Shown: positions 36,778 to 50,218 of the stretch, piece after piece
Position numbering within the stretch: position 1 is the first letter of the stretch
Layout: the number at the start of each line of letters is the position of its first letter
Origin: Xenorhabdus szentirmaii DSM 16338
GTDB taxonomy: Bacteria; Pseudomonadota; Gammaproteobacteria; Enterobacterales; Enterobacteriaceae
DNA: 64,000 bases
Direction of reading: 5' to 3'
Assembly (NCBI RefSeq): GCF_002632585.1
Contig: NZ_NIBV01000002.1
Location: 1,100,613-1,164,612 of the forward strand
Notes under the pieces: model-generated
Databases searched by the model: none
The model's input: the letters and a program-made list of their open reading frames with translations, nothing else
What the model was told of the DNA's origin: nothing
Translations under genes and position numbers: made by a program

Positions 36778-38706
36778 ATGCCTGTAATTACTCTTCCTGA
36801 CGGTAGTCAACGTCAATTTGAGCATGCTGTTTCTGTAATGGATGTCGCGCGTGACATCGGTGCTGGTCTGGCAAAAGCGTGTATTGCTGGCCGTGTTAAC
36901 GGTGAATTGGTTGACGCTTGTGAGTTAATCGAAACTGACGCTAATCTTGCGATTATCACCAGCAAGAATGAAGAAGGTTTGGAAATAATCCGTCACTCAT
37001 GCGCTCATTTGTTGGGACACGCAATTAAGCAATTGTGGCCTAATACGAAAATGGCGATTGGTCCAGTGATTGACAATGGTTTCTATTATGATGTCGATTT
37101 GGATCGCTCTTTGACCCAGGAAGATATCGAGCTGCTTGAAAAGCGCATGATGGAGCTTGCCAAAAAAGATTATGACGTCATTAAGAAAAAAGTGACATGG
37201 CAGGAAGCTCGTGATGCATTTGCGGCTCGTGGCGAAGAATACAAAATCCAAATTTTGGATGAGAATATCAGCCGTGACGATCAACCGGGCTTATATCACC
37301 ATGAAGAATATGTTGATATGTGTCGTGGCCCTCATGTACCTAACATGCGTTTCTGTCATCATTTCAAATTGCAGAAAATAGCAGGGGCATACTGGCGCGG
37401 CAATAGCGACAACAAAATGTTGCAACGTATTTATGGTACTGCATGGGCCGATAAAAAACAGCTGAGTGCTTATTTGCAGCGTCTGGAAGAAGCGGCTAAA
37501 CGCGATCACCGCAAAATTGGTAAGCAGCTTGATTTATACCACATGCAAGAAGAAGCACCTGGCATGGCGTTTTGGCACAATGATGGTTGGACGATTTTTC
37601 GTGAGCTGGAAACATTCTCTCGCGTTAAATTAAAAGAATACCAGTATCAAGAAGTGAAGGGCCCATTCATGATGGATCGCATCATGTGGGAAAAAACAGG
37701 TCACTGGGAAAACTACAAAGAGAACATGTTCACGACTTCATCAGAAAACCGTGAATATTGTGTCAAACCAATGAACTGCCCGGGACATGTCCAGATTTTT
37801 AATCAGGGCTTGAAATCCTATCGTGATTTACCGCTGCGTATGGCAGAATTTGGTAGTTGTCACCGTAACGAGCCGTCAGGTGCATTGCATGGATTAATGC
37901 GTGTGCGCGGTTTTACGCAAGATGATGCGCATATTTTTTGTACTGAAGAACAGATCAACCAAGAAGTTAGTAGCTGTATCAAAATGATTTATGATGTCTA
38001 CAATACTTTTGGTTTTGACAAAATAGTTGTTAAACTATCGACTCGCCCTGAAAAACGTATTGGTACAGAAAAACAGTGGGATGAGGCTGAAGCAGATCTG
38101 GCTAAGGCATTGGCCCAAAATGGCATTGAATTTGAATACCAACCGGGTGAAGGGGCGTTTTATGGCCCTAAAATTGAATTTACTCTACATGATTGTTTGG
38201 ATCGCGCGTGGCAATGTGGTACTGTGCAACTGGATTTTTCACTGCCAGCGCGTTTGAATGCGTCATATGTAGGTGAAAACAACGAACGTAAGGTTCCTGT
38301 AATGATTCACCGAGCGGTTCTGGGCTCACTGGAACGGTTCATCGGTATCCTGACAGAAGAATATGCGGGCTTCTTCCCGACATGGTTGGCGCCTCAGCAG
38401 GTCGTCATCATGAATATTACTGATGGTCAGGCAAATTATGTACAAGAATTGGTTAAAAAACTTCAAGATGCAGGCATTCGTGCAAAAGCAGACTTGAGAA
38501 ACGAGAAGATTGGTTTTAAAATCCGTGAACACACTCTGCGTCGTGTGCCTTACATGCTTGTTTGTGGCGATAAAGAAGTCGAGTCAGGTAAAGTATCTGT
38601 CCGCACTCGCCGAGGTAAGGATTTAGGTAGCATTGACGTCAATGAGTTTACAGAGAAACTGCTGACAGAAATACGCAGTCGTAATCTTCATCAATTGGAG
38701 GAATAA
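36778..38706 (+). CDS. thrS: Threonine--tRNA ligase
   Basis: ThrRS charges tRNA-Thr and edits mischarged Ser-tRNA. The 642 residues equal the E. coli length. Domains are: N-terminal TGS (1-~60), editing domain with [10 protein letters not shown], class II core with motif 2 [12 protein letters not shown] and zinc ligands in MNCPGHV (Cys), DDAHIFC (His) and [13 protein letters not shown] (His and motif 3), and the C-terminal anticodon domain. infC begins 3 bp after the stop. The gene starts the operon thrS-infC-rpmI-rplT. Confidence 0.97.
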   Translation: MPVITLPDGSQRQFEHAVSVMDVARDIGAGLAKACIAGRVNGELVDACELIETDANLAIITSKNEEGLEIIRHSCAHLLGHAIKQLWPNTKMAIGPVIDNGFYYDVDLDRSLTQEDIELLEKRMMELAKKDYDVIKKKVTWQEARDAFAARGEEYKIQILDENISRDDQPGLYHHEEYVDMCRGPHVPNMRFCHHFKLQKIAGAYWRGNSDNKMLQRIYGTAWADKKQLSAYLQRLEEAAKRDHRKIGKQLDLYHMQEEAPGMAFWHNDGWTIFRELETFSRVKLKEYQYQEVKGPFMMDRIMWEKTGHWENYKENMFTTSSENREYCVKPMNCPGHVQIFNQGLKSYRDLPLRMAEFGSCHRNEPSGALHGLMRVRGFTQDDAHIFCTEEQINQEVSSCIKMIYDVYNTFGFDKIVVKLSTRPEKRIGTEKQWDEAEADLAKALAQNGIEFEYQPGEGAFYGPKIEFTLHDCLDRAWQCGTVQLDFSLPARLNASYVGENNERKVPVMIHRAVLGSLERFIGILTEEYAGFFPTWLAPQQVVIMNITDGQANYVQELVKKLQDAGIRAKADLRNEKIGFKIREHTLRRVPYMLVCGDKEVESGKVSVRTRRGKDLGSIDVNEFTEKLLTEIRSRNLHQLEE

Positions 38707-39249
<543 letters not shown>

Positions 39250-39322
39250 TCAGGCAGACAAGTAATAGGCTTCAGCCAATTTCGGCTGTTGTCTATTCGC
39301 CTTACTAATTCGTTGTAATTAA

Positions 39323-39541
<219 letters not shown>

Positions 39542-39576
39542 GCAAATTTTTTTAGATTAGAATTTAGAGACGATAG

Positions 39577-39942
<366 letters not shown>

Positions 39943-39950
39943 GTCAGGTT

Positions 39951-39978
39951 AAAAGAGGGAGCTTGCTCCCTCTTTTAC
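39951..39978 (+). terminator. Terminator after rplT
   Basis: AAAAGAGGGAGC and GCTCCCTCTTTT form a 12-bp stem with a TT(G)-type minimal loop, 9 bp after rplT. Confidence 0.9.
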
Positions 39979-40074
39979 TTTTTCCCAAAATGTGGCTTAC
40001 TGTTGTTTGAATATAATTCCAATATAATATGTTCAAAATTAATAGCGATAAATTTAAGAGAATGCAGTGAGAGC

Positions 40075-40128
40075 ATGAAAATGATCAAATTAGTCTTTTT
40101 TCGTTTCTTTTTTTACTTTAGCGCCTGA
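40075..40128 (+). CDS. pheM: pheST operon leader peptide PheM
   Basis: A 17-residue leader peptide, MKMIKLVFFRFFFYFSA, in which six of the eight residues 8-15 are phenylalanine. GTGAGAG precedes the ATG. When charged tRNA-Phe is scarce, ribosomes stall on the Phe codons and a downstream antiterminator forms, as described for E. coli pheM. The attenuator hairpin follows 45 bp after the stop. Confidence 0.93.
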   Translation: MKMIKLVFFRFFFYFSA

Positions 40129-40173
40129 AATCAGGGGGCTTTGCGCGTAAGAAAAGAAACGAAAAACAGCGCT

Positions 40174-40205
40174 TGAGCCTCCAGTGTGGAGGCTTTTTTA
40201 TTTTT
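40174..40205 (+). terminator. Transcription attenuator of pheST
   Basis: AGCCTCCA and TGGAGGCT form an 8-bp stem around GTG and end in T6-A-T5. Alternative pairing of GGGGGCTTTGCGC (40134-40146) with GCGCTTGAGCCTCC offers an antiterminator. Together with pheM it is the classical Phe attenuation device. Confidence 0.9.
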
Positions 40206-40244
40206 ATGGCCTCAGGAACAGATTGCTGAGGAAATAGTCGATAA

Positions 40245-41267
<1,023 letters not shown>

Positions 41268-41281
41268 AGCGGGTATATCTC

Positions 41282-43669
41282 ATGAAATTCAGTGAACTCT
41301 GGTTGCGCGAGTGGGCAAACCCCGCCATTAGCAGTGAAGCATTGTCTGATCAAATCACCATGGCTGGTTTGGAAGTTGATGGTGTTGAAAAAGTGGCGGG
41401 TCAATTCCATGGTGTGTTTGTTGGCGAAGTTGTTGAATGCGGACAACATCCAAACGCAGATAAATTGCGTGTTACAAAAGTCAATGTAGGTGGTGAACGC
41501 CTGCTTGATATTGTTTGCGGTGCGCCAAATTGCCGTCAAGGCCTTCGTGTGGCTGTAGCTACTGTCGGAGCTGTACTGCCGGGTGATTTTAAAATTAAGG
41601 CTGCTAAATTGCGTGGAGAGCCATCTGAAGGGATGCTATGCTCATTTTCCGAACTGGGTATTGCAGTCGATCAGGATGGTATTATCGAATTGCCTGCGGA
41701 TGCTCCAATCGGTGCTGATTTGCGTGATTACATGAAGTTAGATGATAGCGCGATTGAAATCAGTATTACACCAAACCGCGCAGATTGTCTGAGTATTGTG
41801 GGAGTTGCCCGTGATGTTGCAGTCATCAATCAAATTGCGATGACAGCGCCGGATATTGAGGCTGTAAAACCAACGACAGGTGAAGTATTCCCTGTTCGTG
41901 TTGATGCTTCAGAAGCCTGCCCACGTTACTTAGGGCGTGTTATCAAGAACGTGAATGTGAATGCAACTACGCCATTGTGGATGCGTGAAAAACTGCGTCG
42001 TGGCGGTATTCGCTCTATTGATCCTATTGTTGATATTACCAATTATGTCTTGCTTGAGCTGGGACAGCCAATGCATGCATTCGATCTAGAATGTTTAAGT
42101 GGTTCAATTATTGTTCGCTTGGCAGAGCAGGGCGAAAAAATCACACTGCTGGATGGTCGTGAAGCCGAACTTTCTACTGACACACTTGTTATTGCTGATG
42201 AAAAACAATTGCTTGCTATGGCAGGGATTTTTGGCGGCGAATATTCTGGTGTTGGCGCAGAAACTCAGCATATTATGCTGGAGTGTGCATTCTTCTCACC
42301 TATGGCAATCACAGGGCGTGCTCGTCGTCATGGTTTGCATACTGATGCCTCTCATCGTTTCGAGCGCGGTGTTGACCCACAGCTTCAGCATAAAGCGATG
42401 GAATATGCTACTCAGTTAGTGCTTTCTATTTGTGGTGGTGAAGCTGGTGAAATCGTGGATGTTACCAGCGAATCCCATTTACCAAAGCCTGCAACCATTG
42501 TCCTTAGCCGCAAAAAATTGGATCGCTTGATTGGTCATCACATTGCGGATGAACAAGTTGCAGATATTTTGACTCGTTTAGGTTGCCAGATCACAGTTCA
42601 AGATAATGGTTGGGAAGCTATTGCCCCTAGCTGGCGTTTTGATATGCAAATCGAAGAAGATTTGGTTGAAGAAGTTGCCCGTATTTACGGCTATAACAAT
42701 ATTCCTGACGTGCCAGTATGTGCAGATCTTGTGATGACCTCCCATCGCGAGGCTGACTTACCATTAAAGCGTGTTAAAACCATGCTGGTGGACAAAGGTT
42801 ACCAAGAGGTAATTACTTATAGCTTCGTCGATCCTAAGATTCAGAAGTATCTGCATCCACAGGAAGAAGCGCTGATTTTACCCAATCCGATTTCGGCGGA
42901 CATGTCCGCAATGCGTTTATCGCTACTGACCGGGTTACTGACGACTGTTGTATATAACCAGAATCGTCAGCAAAGCCGTGTTCGTTTATTTGAAACAGGA
43001 TTGCGTTTTGTACCCGATGAAAACGCAGAAAATGGCATCCGTCAGGAATTGATGCTTGCTGGTGTTATTACCGGAAACCGCTTTGAAGAACATTGGTCAA
43101 TTGAAAAAAACTCAGTTGATTTCTTTGATTTGAAGGGTGATTTAGAATCTGTTTTAGAATTAACGGGTAAACTATCTGGCATTTCCTTTAAGGCGGAAGA
43201 ACATTCTGCTTTGCATCCTGGGCAAAGCGCCGGGATCTATTTGGAAAATAATTATATTGGTTATATCGGCGTTGTTCATCCAGAACTAGAGCGCAAACTT
43301 GACTTGAATGGCCGTACCGTGGTATTCGAATTAGTGTGGAGTGGTTTAGCTGACCGCATTATTCCTGATATGAAGGAGGTTTCTCGCTTCCCTTCTAATC
43401 GCCGTGATATCGCTATAGTTGTGCCTGAAAATGTAGCTGCAGAAGATGTTCTTGTAGAATGTAAGAAAGTTGGCGTAAATCATATAGTTGGCATAAACTT
43501 ATTTGACGTGTATTGTGGTAAAGGTGTCGCAGAAGGTTACAAGAGCCTTGCTATTAGCTTAATCTTACAGGATACCGTGCGTACACTGGAAGAAGAAGAA
43601 ATTGCTGCGGCCGTCAACAAATGCGTTGCTGCATTAGAACAGCGATTCCAAGCATCCTTGAGGGACTGA
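41282..43669 (+). CDS. pheT: Phenylalanine--tRNA ligase beta subunit
   Basis: The beta subunit carries tRNA binding and the editing site that hydrolyses Tyr-tRNA-Phe. Its 795 residues are the standard length. Domains in order: the tRNA-binding OB fold ([13 protein letters not shown] start, then about residues 40-150), the B3/B4 editing domain with the PNRADC motif, the B5 and class II-like core ([17 protein letters not shown]), and the C-terminal ferredoxin-like anticodon domain ([13 protein letters not shown]). ihfA begins 4 bp after the stop, so pheST and ihfA are one transcript. Confidence 0.96.
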   Translation: MKFSELWLREWANPAISSEALSDQITMAGLEVDGVEKVAGQFHGVFVGEVVECGQHPNADKLRVTKVNVGGERLLDIVCGAPNCRQGLRVAVATVGAVLPGDFKIKAAKLRGEPSEGMLCSFSELGIAVDQDGIIELPADAPIGADLRDYMKLDDSAIEISITPNRADCLSIVGVARDVAVINQIAMTAPDIEAVKPTTGEVFPVRVDASEACPRYLGRVIKNVNVNATTPLWMREKLRRGGIRSIDPIVDITNYVLLELGQPMHAFDLECLSGSIIVRLAEQGEKITLLDGREAELSTDTLVIADEKQLLAMAGIFGGEYSGVGAETQHIMLECAFFSPMAITGRARRHGLHTDASHRFERGVDPQLQHKAMEYATQLVLSICGGEAGEIVDVTSESHLPKPATIVLSRKKLDRLIGHHIADEQVADILTRLGCQITVQDNGWEAIAPSWRFDMQIEEDLVEEVARIYGYNNIPDVPVCADLVMTSHREADLPLKRVKTMLVDKGYQEVITYSFVDPKIQKYLHPQEEALILPNPISADMSAMRLSLLTGLLTTVVYNQNRQQSRVRLFETGLRFVPDENAENGIRQELMLAGVITGNRFEEHWSIEKNSVDFFDLKGDLESVLELTGKLSGISFKAEEHSALHPGQSAGIYLENNYIGYIGVVHPELERKLDLNGRTVVFELVWSGLADRIIPDMKEVSRFPSNRRDIAIVVPENVAAEDVLVECKKVGVNHIVGINLFDVYCGKGVAEGYKSLAISLILQDTVRTLEEEEIAAAVNKCVAALEQRFQASLRD

Positions 43670-43673
43670 ACTT

Positions 43674-43970
43674 ATGGCGCTTACTAAAGCTGAAATGTCA
43701 GAAAATCTATTTGAGAAACTGGGGATTAGCAAGCGTGACGCTAAAGATCTAGTGGAAATGTTCTTTGAAGAAGTGCGTCGTTCTTTGGAGAATGGGGAGC
43801 AAGTTAAATTATCTGGGTTTGGCAACTTTGACTTGAGGGACAAAAATCAACGTCCAGGCCGTAATCCGAAAACGGGTGAAGATATTCCGATTACAGCCCG
43901 CCGCGTTGTCACGTTTCGGCCAGGCCAGAAACTGAAAAACCGGGTGGAAAAAGCGTTACCAAAAGAATGA
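43674..43970 (+). CDS. ihfA: Integration host factor alpha subunit
   Basis: IHF is a sequence-specific DNA-bending heterodimer used in recombination, replication and transcription. The 98-residue HU-fold protein matches E. coli IhfA, including [17 protein letters not shown], the [23 protein letters not shown] beta arm with the intercalating Pro, and [13 protein letters not shown]. It is the distal gene of pheMST-ihfA, with a terminator right after. Confidence 0.97.
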   Translation: MALTKAEMSENLFEKLGISKRDAKDLVEMFFEEVRRSLENGEQVKLSGFGNFDLRDKNQRPGRNPKTGEDIPITARRVVTFRPGQKLKNRVEKALPKE

Positions 43971-43975
43971 AATAT

Positions 43976-44003
43976 AAAAGGCCGTACTTGTACGGTCTTT
44001 TTC
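43976..44003 (+). terminator. Terminator after ihfA
   Basis: AAAGGCCGTA and TACGGTCTTT pair (one G-T) around CTTG and run into T5, 6 bp after the ihfA stop. It separates ihfA from btuC. Confidence 0.85.
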
Positions 44004-44086
44004 TTATATTTCGTTCCCCACTTATACGTACACCCTATTTATATAATGGGGATGCATTCTTCTTTTCAAATGATTTTCATACCCTC

Positions 44087-45082
44087 ATGAATTCTGTTTA
44101 TGACTTACTCTCTTATCAAAAAAGACGTGATTATCGAGTAATCGCCGTTTTATCTGTTTTTCTCGTGGCCCTGTTTATTTTTTCATTATGTGCCGGAGAG
44201 ATTTGGTTTTGGCCTACTGAATGGTTTTCTGAATCCGCCCAATTGTTTATTTGGCAACTGAGGTTTCCCAGAATCATGGCAGTGGTGATGGTAGGAGCAA
44301 GCTTGGCGTTATCGGGTGCAATTATGCAAGCATTATTTGAAAATCCTCTGGCTGAGCCGGGATTGCTTGGGATCAGTAATGGTGCAGGCGTTGTTGTGGT
44401 GTGCTTGATAATTGCCTTTCATGGCATTGCTCCATTGTGGCTATTGAGTATAGGGGCAATACTTGGGGCGCTTTTTATAACCGCTATCCTATTGGGATTT
44501 TCAAGAAGACGTCAGATCACTAATACCCGTTTGTTATTAATTGGTGTTGCTTTTGGCGTTATATTTGGCGCCATGATGACATGGATGGTTTATTTCAGCT
44601 CGAGTTTGGATTTGCGTCAATTAATGTACTGGATGATGGGAAGTTTCAGTGGTGTTGACTGGCGTCAGAAATGGCTGGTTATTGCACTGATACCTGTTAT
44701 TTTGGGATTAAGCCGTCAGGGCCGTGTTTTAAATTATTTGTCACTGGGTGAATCACAGGCTTACCAATTAGGTATATCTCACCATAAATGGCGTAATTTA
44801 TTTGTATCCATGGTTGGGTTGTTGGTAGGCCTGAGTGTCGCTTTAGCGGGGGCGATAAGCTTTATTGGGTTAGTCATCCCTCATATTTTACGATTGGTTG
44901 GGCTTACGGATCATAAAACTTTATTGCCGGCATGTGCACTGACAGGCGCATGTGGCCTTTTACTGGCAGATTTATTTTCCCGTCTATCATTATCTCATGC
45001 AGAAGTTCCCATTGGTGTTGTTACCGTAACGCTAGGGGCACCCATCTTTATATGGCTGCTTATCAGAACAAATCATAGATAA
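44087..45082 (+). CDS. btuC: Vitamin B12 ABC transporter permease BtuC
   Basis: BtuC forms the inner membrane channel for cobalamin with BtuD and BtuF. It is an FecCD-type permease of about ten helices, and the 331 residues from ATG 44087 match E. coli BtuC (326): [59 protein letters not shown], and GFIGLVIPH-type loop [14 protein letters not shown]. The frame is open back to 43967, but that part encodes the ihfA terminator and is unrelated, so the later start is chosen. btuD follows 65 bp later; the E. coli btuE between them is absent. Confidence 0.92.
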   Translation: MNSVYDLLSYQKRRDYRVIAVLSVFLVALFIFSLCAGEIWFWPTEWFSESAQLFIWQLRFPRIMAVVMVGASLALSGAIMQALFENPLAEPGLLGISNGAGVVVVCLIIAFHGIAPLWLLSIGAILGALFITAILLGFSRRRQITNTRLLLIGVAFGVIFGAMMTWMVYFSSSLDLRQLMYWMMGSFSGVDWRQKWLVIALIPVILGLSRQGRVLNYLSLGESQAYQLGISHHKWRNLFVSMVGLLVGLSVALAGAISFIGLVIPHILRLVGLTDHKTLLPACALTGACGLLLADLFSRLSLSHAEVPIGVVTVTLGAPIFIWLLIRTNHR

Positions 45083-45147
45083 AAATTTAACCTATTGACC
45101 AGGATAATTGAGGCCATCTATTAAGGCTATTTATTAAGGTAAGAAAC

Positions 45148-45915
45148 ATGACAGAACAACCCATTTTGATACTGAAAGATGTGGCTGTGGCCCATAGGCT
45201 GACGGCATTATCTGAATCGATAGTAGCCGGGGAACAAATACATTTGGTTGGGCTAAATGGTTCAGGGAAGAGTACGTTGCTTTCAGTCATTGCAGGAATG
45301 TTACCCTTTAGCGGTAGTGTGGACTTAAGCGGTCAAAATTTGTACGCTTATCGGCAATACGAACTGGCAAAGCAACGTGCTTGGTTATCTCAATCCGCGT
45401 CTGTTCCTATTATGCCTGTTTTCCAGTACCTCGATATGTTTCGCCCTGGCTCCGCCTCCTTGGAGGATAGTGAGCGTGTGTTATATGAGCTTTGCCAGCA
45501 AATGAAACTTCTTCCTCTCCTTTCTTCATCAGTTGGAAAACTATCTGGGGGAGAATGGCAACGAGTAAGATTGGCCGGCGTTTTTTTTCAAGTCTGGCCT
45601 GAATTGAACCCGGATGGAAAATTACTCCTGCTTGATGAACCAACAAATAATCTTGATATTATTCAACAAGCTATTTTGGATAATTTAATTGATCGATTTT
45701 GTTCATTAGGAGGGGCGGTGTTATTGAGCAGCCACAACCTTGACCATACATATGAGCGAGCCAGCAGGGTATGGTTGCTTTTGCATGGCGCATTATTGGC
45801 ATCAGGAATTCCACAAGATGTTATGACAGAAAGAAATTTATCAGAAAACTTTGAAGCAAATATTAGACATATCCAAAATACCAGCTATAAATTATGGAGA
45901 GTCAGTTGTGAATAG
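45148..45915 (+). CDS. btuD: Vitamin B12 ABC transporter ATPase BtuD
   Basis: The ATPase subunit of BtuCDF, 255 residues. It has Walker A GLNGSGKST near residue 38, Q-loop WLSQSAS, signature LSGGEWQRVRLA, Walker B LLLLDEPTNNLD, and the switch His in LLSSHNLDHT. It follows btuC. The periplasmic BtuF and outer membrane BtuB are not in this window. Confidence 0.93.
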   Translation: MTEQPILILKDVAVAHRLTALSESIVAGEQIHLVGLNGSGKSTLLSVIAGMLPFSGSVDLSGQNLYAYRQYELAKQRAWLSQSASVPIMPVFQYLDMFRPGSASLEDSERVLYELCQQMKLLPLLSSSVGKLSGGEWQRVRLAGVFFQVWPELNPDGKLLLLDEPTNNLDIIQQAILDNLIDRFCSLGGAVLLSSHNLDHTYERASRVWLLLHGALLASGIPQDVMTERNLSENFEANIRHIQNTSYKLWRVSCE

Positions 45916-46078
45916 TTTCTTTTGGTGAAATATACTGTAATGAATTGTTTTTAAATTTTCTCTGAAGTTTGGTTGATCGAGATCTGTTTTTCGTTTGTTT
46001 ATGTTTCATTGAATAGTTTCTGTTTAGAATTTTTTATCAATAAAAAATGAATTAGACTACGCAAGGCATAAGGCGATT
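45916..46078 (+). promoter_or_regulatory. arn operon promoter region
   Basis: There is no gene. Several GTTTA/GTTTC units cluster here (TGTTTATGTTTC at 45996-46007 and GTTTCTGTTTA at 46016-46026). They resemble pieces of PhoP boxes (GTTTA direct repeats), although the exact 11-bp spacing is not met. PhoP controls the homologous pbgPE/arn operon in related bacteria. No PmrA box was found. Confidence 0.35.
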
Positions 46079-47224
46079 ATGGATAATTTTCTGCCATTCT
46101 CTCGTCCAGCGATTGGACATGAAGAAATAGAAGCAATAGAAAGAGTTTTACAGTCAGGCTGGATTACGACAGGGCCACAAAATCACCAGTTGGAGCAAGA
46201 TTTTTCACGTATGTTTGGATGCAAGCATGCGATTTCCTTATGTTCAGCAACGGCCGGAATGCATTTGGTTTTGTTGTCGTTGGGAATAGGTCCCGGAGAT
46301 GAAGTAATCACTCCCTCCCAAACTTGGGTTTCCACGATTAATATGATTTGCCTGCTGGGTGCTGAACCTGTCATGGTTGATGTTGACCGTGATACGTTGA
46401 TGGTAAATGCAGATACAATCAAAAAAGCAATTACACCAAGAACCAAAGCCATTATTCCTGTTCATTACGCGGGGGCACCTTGTGATCTGGATGCATTACG
46501 TGCAGTTGCCCAAGCGGTGAATCTTCCTTTAATTGAAGACGCTGCCCATGCTGTAGGTACCCGTTATAAAAATGAATGGGTCGGGGAGCAGGGTACGGCT
46601 GTCTTCTCTTTTCATGCGATTAAAAATATGACTTGTGCAGAGGGGGGAATGTTCGTTACAGATAATGACGAACTTGCCCAGCGCATTCGGTGCCTGAAAT
46701 TTCATGGATTGGCCGTTGATGCTTTTGATCGGCAAATTCAGGGAAGAAAGCCTCAGGCAGAAGTGATAGAGCCGGGTTTTAAATATAACCTCTCCGATAT
46801 TCATGCAGCAATGGCGGTTGTACAGCTAAGCAAACTGGCATCAATGAACGCTCGTCGTCGTGATTTGGTGTCACGTTATTCTGCTGCTCTTGCTGATTCC
46901 TCCCTGCAAATGTTAAGTGTTCCTGAATATGAACATTTGCATTCTCACCACCTTTTCATGGTGCGTGTCGACAAAAATGTCTGTGGTATTGACCGAGATA
47001 CTTTCATGGCACGCTTAAAAGATAAAAACATTGGTACAGGATTACATTTCAGGGCAGCGCATACGCAAAAGTACTATCGGGAACGTTACCCGCAACTTTC
47101 TCTGCCTGAATCTGAATGGAACTCATCAACACTCTGTTCGTTACCGCTGTTCCCCGATATGGGCAATGATGATGTTGATCGTGTCGTGAAGGCGATAACT
47201 GAAATTCTTTCGGAGCATAATTAA
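46079..47224 (+). CDS. arnB: UDP-4-amino-4-deoxy-L-arabinose aminotransferase ArnB
   Basis: ArnB is the PLP-dependent aminotransferase that makes UDP-L-Ara4N from the UDP-4-ketopentose. The 381-residue DegT/DnrJ/EryC1-family protein has [39 protein letters not shown], the catalytic Lys in [15 protein letters not shown], and [14 protein letters not shown]. It starts the seven-gene arnBCADTEF operon, in which adjacent genes abut or overlap. The pathway adds aminoarabinose to lipid A and gives resistance to polymyxin and antimicrobial peptides. Confidence 0.95.
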   Translation: MDNFLPFSRPAIGHEEIEAIERVLQSGWITTGPQNHQLEQDFSRMFGCKHAISLCSATAGMHLVLLSLGIGPGDEVITPSQTWVSTINMICLLGAEPVMVDVDRDTLMVNADTIKKAITPRTKAIIPVHYAGAPCDLDALRAVAQAVNLPLIEDAAHAVGTRYKNEWVGEQGTAVFSFHAIKNMTCAEGGMFVTDNDELAQRIRCLKFHGLAVDAFDRQIQGRKPQAEVIEPGFKYNLSDIHAAMAVVQLSKLASMNARRRDLVSRYSAALADSSLQMLSVPEYEHLHSHHLFMVRVDKNVCGIDRDTFMARLKDKNIGTGLHFRAAHTQKYYRERYPQLSLPESEWNSSTLCSLPLFPDMGNDDVDRVVKAITEILSEHN

Positions 47225-48202
47225 GTGACATTTGAGAAGATCAAAAAAGTTTCGGTCGTAATTCCTGTTTACAACGAAGAAGAAAGTTTGCCTCAATTAC
47301 TGGAAAGAACCGTTGCCGCCTGCCAAAAAATTGGGCAAAGGTATGAAATTATTCTGGTCGATGATGGCAGTCGTGACAGATCCGCAGATATTTTGACTCA
47401 GGCGGCTGAAATTCCTGAAAATCATGTGATAGCCATTTTACTCAATCGCAATTATGGTCAGCATTCGGCGATTATGGCCGGATTTCATCAGGCTGATGGT
47501 GACTTGATCATTACGTTGGACGCGGATCTGCAAAACCCGCCGGAAGAGATTTCCCGATTGGTTAAAGCGGCAGAAGAAGGGTATGACGTTGTGGGAACGC
47601 GCCGGGCCAATCGTCAGGATTCTTGGTTCCGCAAAACAGCATCCAAAATCATCAATGCAATGATCACCAAGGCAACAGGGCGTTCAATGGGGGATTACGG
47701 TTGCATGCTGAGAGCCTACCGCCGACATATTGTTCATGCCATGTTGCAGTGTCATGAACGCAGTACATTTATTCCCATTTTGGCTAATACATTTGCGCGC
47801 AAAACGATAGAAATCGATGTAGCTCATGCAGAACGTGAATTTGGGGATTCTAAGTACAGTTTTATGAAACTGGTAAATCTTATGTATGACCTGCTGACAT
47901 GCTTAACAACTGCGCCATTGCGATTATTGAGTGTAGTGGGAAGTGTGATTGCCATGACCGGCTTTCTGCTGGCGGTATTGCTGATTGCTTTGCGCCTTAT
48001 TTTTGGCGCGATATGGGCCGCCGAAGGTGTGTTTACACTGTTTGCTATTCTTTTCATGTTTATTGGTGCACAGTTCGTCGCAATGGGATTACTCGGTGAA
48101 TACATTGGCCGGATATATAATGACGTTCGTGCCCGCCCACGTTATTTTATTCAAAAAGTGGTCGGAGTTAAAAAGACCAACGACAATCAGGAAAAAAGCT
48201 AA
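47225..48202 (+). CDS. arnC: Undecaprenyl-phosphate Ara4FN transferase ArnC
   Basis: ArnC moves 4-deoxy-4-formamido-L-arabinose from UDP to undecaprenyl phosphate at the inner membrane. The GT2 domain has [16 protein letters not shown], the metal-binding DDGSRD and DADLQNPPE, and two C-terminal membrane helices. GTG 47225 directly follows the arnB stop, and the ribosome site (GGAG) lies within the arnB end. The 325 residues match the family. Its last codons overlap the arnA start. Confidence 0.95.
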   Translation: MTFEKIKKVSVVIPVYNEEESLPQLLERTVAACQKIGQRYEIILVDDGSRDRSADILTQAAEIPENHVIAILLNRNYGQHSAIMAGFHQADGDLIITLDADLQNPPEEISRLVKAAEEGYDVVGTRRANRQDSWFRKTASKIINAMITKATGRSMGDYGCMLRAYRRHIVHAMLQCHERSTFIPILANTFARKTIEIDVAHAEREFGDSKYSFMKLVNLMYDLLTCLTTAPLRLLSVVGSVIAMTGFLLAVLLIALRLIFGAIWAAEGVFTLFAILFMFIGAQFVAMGLLGEYIGRIYNDVRARPRYFIQKVVGVKKTNDNQEKS

Positions 48203-50214
48203 TGAAAGCAGTTATCTTTGCCTATCATGATATTGGTTGTGTCGGACTTAATGCGTTAGTTAAAGCGGGTTTTGATATTCAGGCTGTGTTCACTCATATT
48301 GATGATCCAAATGAAAATCACTTTTTTTCATCTGTTGCGCGCACGGGTGCCGAGTTGGGGTTGCAAGTTTTTGCGCCAGAAAATGTCAATCATCCACTTT
48401 GGGTTGAACGCATTCGTGAAATGAAGCCGGATGTTATTTTCTCCTTTTACTATCGCAACATGCTTAGTCTGGAAATTCTTTCATTGGCTGAAAAAGGTGC
48501 ATTTAACCTCCATGGTTCTTTATTGCCAAAATATCGTGGTCGCGCTCCGGTTAACTGGGCTGTGTTGAATGGGGAAACTGAGACAGGTGTAACACTGCAT
48601 AAAATGCTGGTGAAGCCCGACGCAGGGGACATCGTCGCCCAGAAAGCGATACAAATTGGTGAGACTGATACGTCATTGGACATTCACGGGAAAATGTGCG
48701 AAACCTCAGTTGAGCTACTGAATGACATTCTTCCTCAAATAAAATCAGGGCAATATCCATCCATTCCACAAGATGAAAGCCAGGTAACTTATTTTGGTCG
48801 CCGCACGGCTGAAGATGGAGAAATCGTCTGGAGTAAATCGGCCACGGAAATTAATAACTTGGTCAGGGCGGTGACAGAACCTTATCCGGGCGCATTTACT
48901 TTTTTAGGGGAGCGCAAAATTATCATCTGGCGTTCTCGGCCACTCGATCAGGCTCATGGCAAACGTCCGGGCACGGTTATTTCTACGGAACCCTTTGTTA
49001 TTGCTTGTGGGGAAGGGGCACTGGAAATTATTAGCGGGCAGGGTGAATCCGGCCTTTATGTTCAAGGCAATCGATTAGCTCTTGAGATGGGTATTGTAGC
49101 GGGTGTTCATGTCAGTCAGAAAGCCGCAACACAAATTCATCGTCGTAACAGTGTCCTGATTCTGGGCGTTAATGGATTTATCGGCAATCACCTGACTGAA
49201 CGCTTATTGGCGGATGGTAACTATGACATTTACGGGATGGATATAGGCTCTTCAGCCATTGAGCGCTTCATTGGCAACCCTTGCTTCCATTTTATTGAGG
49301 GGGATGTCAGCATTCACACAGAATGGATTGAATATCACATCAAGAAATGTGACGTTATTCTTCCGCTGGTGGCAATCGCTACCCCAATTGAATATACCCG
49401 TAACCCACTGCGTGTTTTTGAACTGGATTTTGAAGAGAACCTGAAAATTGTCCGCTATTGCGTTAAATATAATAAACGGATTATTTTTCCTTCAACATCC
49501 GAAGTTTATGGCATGTGTGATGACAAAGAATTTGATGAGGATACTTCTCGTCTGATTGTTGGGCCAATAAACAAACAGCGTTGGATTTACTCGGTTTCGA
49601 AACAGTTACTTGATCGCGTCATTTGGGCATACGGTGAGAAAGAAGGGTTGAAATTTACCCTGTTCCGCCCGTTCAACTGGATGGGGCCAAGATTAGATAA
49701 CTTAAACTCGGCACGAATCGGTAGTTCAAGGGCGATTACCCAATTGATTTTAAACTTGGTGGAAGGTTCGCCAATTAAGCTGGTGGATGGCGGGGAACAA
49801 AAGCGTTGCTTTACTGATATTCATGATGGCATTGAAGCGCTGTTCAGAATTATCGAAAACCGGGATGGGTTATGTGACAGCCAGATTGTCAATATTGGTA
49901 ATCCAACCAATGAAGCCAGCATTCGCCAACTGGCTGAAATGTTGTTGGATAGTTTTGAAAAACATGAATTACGCGGGCATTTTCCTCCATTTGCCGGATT
50001 CAAGAAAATTGAGAGCAGCAGTTATTACGGGCAAGGTTATCAAGATGTTGAGCACCGTAAACCCAGCATTAAAAATGCAGAACAGTTGTTGGGCTGGAAA
50101 CCAACCATTGATATGAAGCAAACCATTGATGAAACATTGGATTTTTTCTTGCTTGGAGAAGTTGAAGAGCAGAAGCGAAAAAATTCATTGGCTCCAGGAA
50201 AAACGCAGGAATAA
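48202..50214 (+). CDS. arnA: Bifunctional UDP-glucuronate decarboxylase/formyltransferase ArnA
   Basis: ArnA oxidatively decarboxylates UDP-glucuronate (C-terminal half) and N-formylates UDP-L-Ara4N (N-terminal half). The formyltransferase domain (residues 1-~300) has the catalytic [17 protein letters not shown] and the Asp in [10 protein letters not shown]. The SDR domain (from ~315) has [19 protein letters not shown] and the PSTSEVYGM and YSVSKQ catalytic Ser/Tyr-Lys elements. The 670 residues are close to the E. coli enzyme (660). The start overlaps the arnC end. Confidence 0.95.
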   Translation: MKAVIFAYHDIGCVGLNALVKAGFDIQAVFTHIDDPNENHFFSSVARTGAELGLQVFAPENVNHPLWVERIREMKPDVIFSFYYRNMLSLEILSLAEKGAFNLHGSLLPKYRGRAPVNWAVLNGETETGVTLHKMLVKPDAGDIVAQKAIQIGETDTSLDIHGKMCETSVELLNDILPQIKSGQYPSIPQDESQVTYFGRRTAEDGEIVWSKSATEINNLVRAVTEPYPGAFTFLGERKIIIWRSRPLDQAHGKRPGTVISTEPFVIACGEGALEIISGQGESGLYVQGNRLALEMGIVAGVHVSQKAATQIHRRNSVLILGVNGFIGNHLTERLLADGNYDIYGMDIGSSAIERFIGNPCFHFIEGDVSIHTEWIEYHIKKCDVILPLVAIATPIEYTRNPLRVFELDFEENLKIVRYCVKYNKRIIFPSTSEVYGMCDDKEFDEDTSRLIVGPINKQRWIYSVSKQLLDRVIWAYGEKEGLKFTLFRPFNWMGPRLDNLNSARIGSSRAITQLILNLVEGSPIKLVDGGEQKRCFTDIHDGIEALFRIIENRDGLCDSQIVNIGNPTNEASIRQLAEMLLDSFEKHELRGHFPPFAGFKKIESSSYYGQGYQDVEHRKPSIKNAEQLLGWKPTIDMKQTIDETLDFFLLGEVEEQKRKNSLAPGKTQE

Positions 50215-50218
50215 AACG

